Below are positions 5,309-6,189 of a stretch of 6,189 nt of DNA, in pieces (position 1 is the first letter of the stretch; each line of letters starts with the position of its first letter). The notes beneath the pieces are model-generated. The model worked only from the letters and a program-made list of their open reading frames with translations. It made no database searches and was not told where the DNA came from. A program made the translations under genes and the position numbers. The stretch covers positions 1 to 6,189 of the forward strand of contig CALXVO010000072.1 of NCBI GenBank assembly GCA_944392065.1, given 5' to 3'. This DNA comes from an uncultured Clostridia bacterium. Its GTDB lineage: Bacteria; Bacillota; Clostridia; TANB77; CAG-508.

Positions 5309-6189
5309 ATGGACAAAAAAGTTACTATGCTAATGATATTAGATGGATTTGGAATTAACGAAAAAGAACAAGCAAATGCAGTAAAACTTGCCAATACACC
5401 TAATATTGATAAACTAATGAAAACATGCCCAACAACTAAGATGTATACAAGTGGACTAAATGTTGGATTACCAGAAGGGCAAATGGGAAATTCTGAAGTA
5501 GGACATACTAATATTGGAGCAGGAAGAATAGTATATCAAGAGTTAACAAGAATCACAAAATCAATTGAAGATGGAGATTTCTTTAGTATTCCAGAATTAG
5601 TAGAAGCAATAGAAAACTGTAAAAAGCACAATTCTAATTTACATGTATTAGGATTACTTTCAGATGGAGGAGTTCATAGTCATATTCGCCACTTATTTGC
5701 AGTGTTAGAACTTGCAAAAAGAAAAGATTTTGAAAATGTTTATGTTCATTGCTTTATGGATGGAAGAGATACACCTCCTACATCAGGAGAAAGCTATATA
5801 ATGCAACTAGAAGAAAAGATGAAAGAAAAAGGTGTAGGAAAAATTGCAAGCATTTCTGGAAGATTTTATGCAATGGACAGAGATAAAAGATGGAACAGGG
5901 TTCAAAAAGCATATGATGCATTAGTAAATGGAGAAGGAATAAAATCTTCATCAGCCATTGTAGCAATTGAAGGTTCATATCAGAAAGAAGTTTTTGATGA
6001 ATTTGTAGAGCCAACTGTAATATGTCAAAATAACGAACCAATTGCCAAAATAGATGAAAATGACTCGGTAATATTTTTCAATTTTAGACCAGATAGAGCA
6101 AGAGAGCTTACAAGAGCAATTGTAGATAAAGATTTTAATGAATTTGAAACAAAGAAAATGAACTTAGATTATGTATGTTTTACACAATA
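5309..6189 (+). CDS. gpmI: Cofactor-independent phosphoglycerate mutase, N-terminal part (3' end outside the window)
   Basis: GpmI isomerises 3-phosphoglycerate to 2-phosphoglycerate through a phosphoserine intermediate and needs two divalent metals, Mn2+ in many Bacillota. The frame is open from the ATG at 5309 to the window edge, 293 complete codons of a family of about 510. The visible part holds the start of the phosphatase domain, with D12 in MILDGFG and nucleophile S62 in QMGNSEVGH. It then holds most of the inserted transferase domain, with H123 in SDGGVHSH, DGRDTPP (151-157), R185 and R191 in SGRFYAMDRD, and R260/R263 in FRPDRAR. These positions agree closely with the numbering of the Geobacillus enzyme. 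The later metal ligands lie outside the window. The start is set by AAAGGA at 5295-5300, eight bases upstream and directly after the tpiA stop. The gene is intact as far as it can be seen; eno would be the usual next gene. Confidence 0.97.
   Translation, partial: MDKKVTMLMILDGFGINEKEQANAVKLANTPNIDKLMKTCPTTKMYTSGLNVGLPEGQMGNSEVGHTNIGAGRIVYQELTRITKSIEDGDFFSIPELVEAIENCKKHNSNLHVLGLLSDGGVHSHIRHLFAVLELAKRKDFENVYVHCFMDGRDTPPTSGESYIMQLEEKMKEKGVGKIASISGRFYAMDRDKRWNRVQKAYDALVNGEGIKSSSAIVAIEGSYQKEVFDEFVEPTVICQNNEPIAKIDENDSVIFFNFRPDRARELTRAIVDKDFNEFETKKMNLDYVCFTQ

Overview
The window carries a piece of a low-GC (roughly one-third GC) bacterial chromosome built around the lower-glycolysis gene cluster. 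All genes lie on the + strand in the order gap (3' part) - DUF1653 gene - pgk - DUF2207 gene - tpiA - gpmI (5' part). Strong AAGGAG-type ribosome binding sites, AGA/GGA/AAA-rich codon use, TAA/TAG stops with TGG for Trp, a bacterial-type Pgk and TpiA, and the cofactor-independent (metal-dependent) phosphoglycerate mutase point to an anaerobic Bacillota, most likely a Clostridia-type organism. The species cannot be named from this sequence alone.

Layout. Bases 1-609 are the C-terminal two-thirds of glyceraldehyde-3-phosphate dehydrogenase; the window starts inside the gene. A perfect 16-bp stem with a T-run (about 630-680) follows and probably ends most gap transcripts. A small DUF1653 gene (704-964), pgk (1039-2283) and a large membrane protein of the DUF2207 family (2339-4381) come next, with short spacers and no convincing terminator between them. 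The 160-base spacer 4382-4541 is the least ordinary part: a perfect 12-bp hairpin with a GGGGAC loop, then a cluster of GTCCC/GGGGAC direct and inverted repeats resembling REP-type palindromes. After it come tpiA (4542-5294) and, 14 bases later, gpmI (5309 to beyond the right edge).

How the genes work together. GapA, Pgk, TpiA and GpmI convert triose phosphates to 2-phosphoglycerate. TpiA equilibrates DHAP with GAP, Gap oxidises and phosphorylates GAP, Pgk makes ATP, and GpmI isomerises 3-PG to 2-PG. This gap-pgk-tpiA-gpmI order is the classical Bacillota arrangement, normally followed by eno. What differs here is the placement of two genes of unknown function, DUF1653 and DUF2207, within the cluster, together with a repeat cluster at the DUF2207/tpiA junction.

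I found no phage, CRISPR, transposase, tRNA or rRNA sequence. No clearly new multi-gene system is visible. The points worth checking are the repeat cluster, the unusual Gly-rich tail of the DUF2207 protein, which three single-C insertions would explain, and the insertion and altered motif in Pgk.
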